Assembly: GCA_018398765.1 (NCBI GenBank)
Contig: JAHBMJ010001906.1
Coordinates: forward strand, 1 to 18,906
Direction: 5' to 3'
DNA from: Chromera velia
Taxonomy: Eukaryota; Sar; Chromeraceae
Length of the DNA stretch: 18,906 nucleotides
Part shown: piece after piece, positions 17,138 through 18,906 of the stretch
Position numbering within the stretch: position 1 is the stretch's first letter
Layout: every line of letters starts with the position of its first letter
Made by a program: the position numbers and the translations under genes
The notes under the pieces: generated by a model
Told to the model about the DNA's origin: nothing
Database searches by the model: none
Seen by the model: only the letters and a program-made list of their open reading frames with translations

Positions 17138-17186
17138 GGCAGACAGACAGACAGACAGACAGACAGGCAGGCAGGCAGGCAGGCAA
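17138..17186 (+). repeat. GACA then GGCA microsatellite
   Basis: About seven GACA units pass directly into about five GGCA units, a point-mutation-derived compound microsatellite. The long S/C/L/P frames on the complement come from it. Confidence 0.85.
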
Positions 17187-17189
17187 GGA

Positions 17190-17685
17190 AAGGGCACAGG
17201 AAGGGATGAAAGGATATGTGGAGGAAGCAGCTGCCGCTTTCTCCTGACGAACAGCGAGGACAGCCAGCCAAAACAAAGATGCCAGCATGCACAAGCAGAA
17301 AATGAAATAAATTAAGGAATGCAAGACGGACGGGAAGCGGTATTCGTCCATCCAAAAATTGATACGAAGCACGGATGAAGTGAGAAGAAGATTGTAACTA
17401 GTCTGGAACGGTGGAAGGAAGAGAGGGAGAATTGCCGAGGAAAATAGAGGAAAAAGACCGGAGACGGAATTCTGATTGCGGACAAGCTGCTTCATTGATC
17501 TTCTCTTCCTCTTCCGGCATGAGAAAGAACATACAGATAGACAAAAATCAAGAGGAGGAGTGAAGGAATGGAAGTCAGTCAAAGTCTGTTCTTCAGAAAG
17601 TACGAATGGATGGAAAAAGAGACAGAAAAACAAAGCGCCACACAAACACATATACAAACAAAAATAAAATGCTGCCTGCAGAAAG
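17190..17685. other. no supported gene
   Basis: This is purine-rich plus-strand sequence with short, lysine- or serine-rich open frames. It could be introns or an untranslated part of the minus-strand candidate to its right. Confidence 0.3.
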
Positions 17686-17689
17686 AGAC

Positions 17690-17785
17690 CCGACTTTGTC
17701 AGTGGACCCTCGCCTGTCAGTCAAATTTGATTTTCTTTTTTCCTCGTGCCGATTCCGTTCTTTGTTCTTCACCTTCTGGGGCATT
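17690..17785 (-). CDS. tentative exon, basic peptide, same gene as 17826-17968
   Basis: On the minus strand an acceptor (TTTCTCCCCCGACTAAG) precedes 17785. The frame, entered in phase 2, reads IMPQKVKNKERNRHEEKRKS then LTDRRGSTDKV, a basic lysine/arginine-rich segment that could be a nuclear-localisation-like or nucleic-acid-binding tail. The 3' border near 17690 (GTCGG/GTCTCT) is weak, and the frame stays open beyond it into low-complexity sequence. No family is recognised. Confidence 0.3.
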
Positions 17786-17825
17786 CTTAGTCGGGGGAGA
17801 AAGATACTTGCTTACACATACTCAC

Positions 17826-17968
17826 ATGACTGACGGACAAAGCGGACCTTCACTCGAAGTCTGCCTGTCTGCATGCAGTATGTTCTGTCTTTCGGTCTCT
17901 GTCTCTCTGGACTGTTCATTGCTCTCGTATAATTCTTCAATGGCTTGCTTCGCTTCCAGGCAGGCAAG
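17826..17968 (-). CDS. tentative exon, acidic helical peptide
   Basis: On the minus strand a near-perfect donor (CAGTCAT/GTGAGT) follows 17826 and an AG (GCTTGCTAG) precedes 17968. The frame reads LEAKQAIEELYESNEQSRET then ERQNILHADRQTSSEGPL, which is glutamate/glutamine-rich and probably helical. It leaves in phase 2 and joins the exon at 17785 in frame through a 40-nt intron. An exon-like segment further right on the same strand (about 18221-18280, ending at a GTGAGT donor) could be upstream of it, which would put the poly-G/C tract in an intron. Confidence 0.33.
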
Positions 17969-18108
17969 CTAGCAAGCGCATCGATCGAATTTATTGCTTC
18001 AAAGCGCTTTCCCCCCGATGCTGCCGTCCCGTCTTTCCTTCCGCAACAGACAGAAACAGCAAGCACCTCCTTTTGTTTTTGAATGATGCAGCGAGGACAC
18101 ACAGGTAA

Positions 18109-18148
18109 AAGGGGGGGGGAGGGGAAGAACCCCCCCCCCCCCCCCCCN

Positions 18149-18179
<31 letters not shown>
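18109..18179. repeat. G run, 36-base C run with one N, and CA repeat
   Basis: A G run (18111-18119, then GGGG) is followed by C at 18130-18165, interrupted only by N at 18148, then a CA dinucleotide repeat. The N marks an uncertain base or a collapsed gap. The opposite G and C tracts could pair or form quadruplex structures. Confidence 0.9.
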
Positions 18180-18181
<2 letters not shown>

Positions 18182-18220
18182 GGCTTCTGACTTCCGCTCT
18201 TCGACCACTTGCTTGACTCA

Positions 18221-18280
18221 CTTCTTTTCAACTTCCCTTCGATGGTTGCTCCTCTTGATCTTCTATCTTCCAGCAAGAGC
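18221..18280 (-). CDS. weak exon candidate upstream of 17968
   Basis: On the minus strand, sequence reading LEDRRSRGATIEGKLKR ends at a strong donor (AAAGAA/GTGAGT). The upstream side is a T-rich stretch that could hold an acceptor. Alternative frames read KIEDQEEQPSKGS and then stop. Included only because of the donor and its position. Confidence 0.15.
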
Positions 18281-18299
18281 AACAGTGAAGAAAACGAAG

Positions 18300-18906
18300 A
18301 GCAATAACGTGACAACACACCACAAGAGAAATGGACAAAGACAGAGTCCGACAAACACACCTACACGAAACAGCCACACAGATATGCATTTGCATACCGG
18401 GGGGAGGGGGGGGGAAGAGAGAGAGAGAGGTGAGAAAAACAAACAATGATGTTCATTCTGAGGTAAGCCTTGAACAAAACGCACCAGCTCTTCTGTCTCT
18501 CTCTCACTCTTTTTGGGTAGGGGGCGATCATTGATTGACGAGAAAAAACTGATTATTGATTGAAGTGAAGCTGCCCTCCCTCGATACACAAAAAAATAAA
18601 CAAACAAACAAATGGAAGCCAGGTCGTGCTTCTGCCCTTCGCATGCATGCATAGTGGGGGGGTCTCCCTGCCCTAGGAGGCCCCCTCAACCTGAAAAGAA
18701 CAAAACAGAGACATTTGCGTGCATGCATGCACATGCATGTGTATGTCAAGTCAAGTAGGTTGAAATTTCAAGAGGGCGAAAGACACGCGTGAATGCATAC
18801 ACAAATGCCTGACAGATCCAAAAAACATCTGGCTATCAGGCCACGCACTTCACTTTCCTCACTTCCTCACTTAAGCATTCGCGACCAACCAACCCCCCCC
18901 CCCCCC
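18300..18906. other. right edge, microsatellite-rich, no supported gene
   Basis: It contains a G-rich run (18400-18413), GA repeats (18416-18428), a CAAA repeat (18600-18612), overlapping TGCATGC copies (18644-18730) and a terminal run of 14 C. The window starts with GGGGGGAAGGGGGG and ends in this C run. Confidence 0.4.

Larger units (their letters stand above)
16303..18730. promoter_or_regulatory. cluster of TGCATGC motifs
   Basis: TGCATGC begins at 16303, 16544, 16580, 17078, 17870, 18644, 18720 and 18724, and GCATGCA (its complement) additionally at 17285. This heptamer is a known binding site of some ApiAP2 factors in Apicomplexa. Here it could be regulatory or simply part of GCAT-type microsatellite slippage. 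Confidence 0.3.

Noticed and set aside
17088-17657. 189-codon minus-strand ORF
   Set aside because: It runs through the GACA/GGCA microsatellite (LPACLSVCLSVCL) and other biased tracts; its length reflects composition.
1-18906. tRNA, rRNA, CRISPR array or prokaryotic operon
   Set aside because: No cloverleaf, conserved rRNA segment or regularly spaced repeat-spacer pattern was seen. The window has eukaryotic splice-like signals and very low coding density.

Overview
This looks like a repeat-rich piece of a eukaryotic nuclear genome, probably from a protist. No prokaryotic gene layout, operon or ribosome-binding site is visible. The coding-like segments are short, end at GT/AG junctions and are separated by possible introns of about 40-70 nt. 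Long stretches of pyrimidine or purine, G/C homopolymers, GACA/CATT microsatellites and many TGCATGC motifs fill the space between them. TGCATGC and (A/T)GAGACG are known promoter elements in coccidian Apicomplexa, so an alveolate (coccidian or relative) is a reasonable guess, but I recognise no protein that fixes the taxon.

Layout. Positions 1-1310 hold the best host gene candidate, on the plus strand, with several exons and a coiled-coil, glutamine/glutamate-rich C-terminal part. Positions 1787-7233 are a nested LTR structure: a solo LTR of family A (5-bp target duplication TAGTC) split by a complete two-LTR element of family B (1826-6886, 4-bp duplication GGCC/AGCC). B carries 4.1 kb of internal DNA without reverse transcriptase, but with exon-like islands on the element's own (minus) strand. 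Then come a GAAA minisatellite (7242-7480), a foldback element (7683-8123), a short coding-like remnant (8126-8299) and AT-rich repeat debris. Positions 9707-11239 are a small two-LTR element of family A (TRIM-like, target duplication TAAAT). Positions 11668-13746 are a 2.1-kb inverted-repeat element built of degenerate GAATATG units. It contains a 321-bp MITE with a 10-bp duplication and, in its central loop, gene-like sequence with a plausible intron.

The right 5 kb (13.75-18.9 kb) is low-complexity sequence, rich in microsatellites and TGCATGC, with two tentative small multi-exon genes (plus, about 15166-15603; minus, about 17690-17968). It ends in a poly-C tract, and one N lies inside a 36-base C run.

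How the parts relate: no autonomous transposition gene is visible. Every mobile element here appears non-autonomous and would depend on enzymes made elsewhere. Element boundaries and target duplications are the strongest evidence in the window. Exon calls are inferred from reading frame, splice consensus and phase only.
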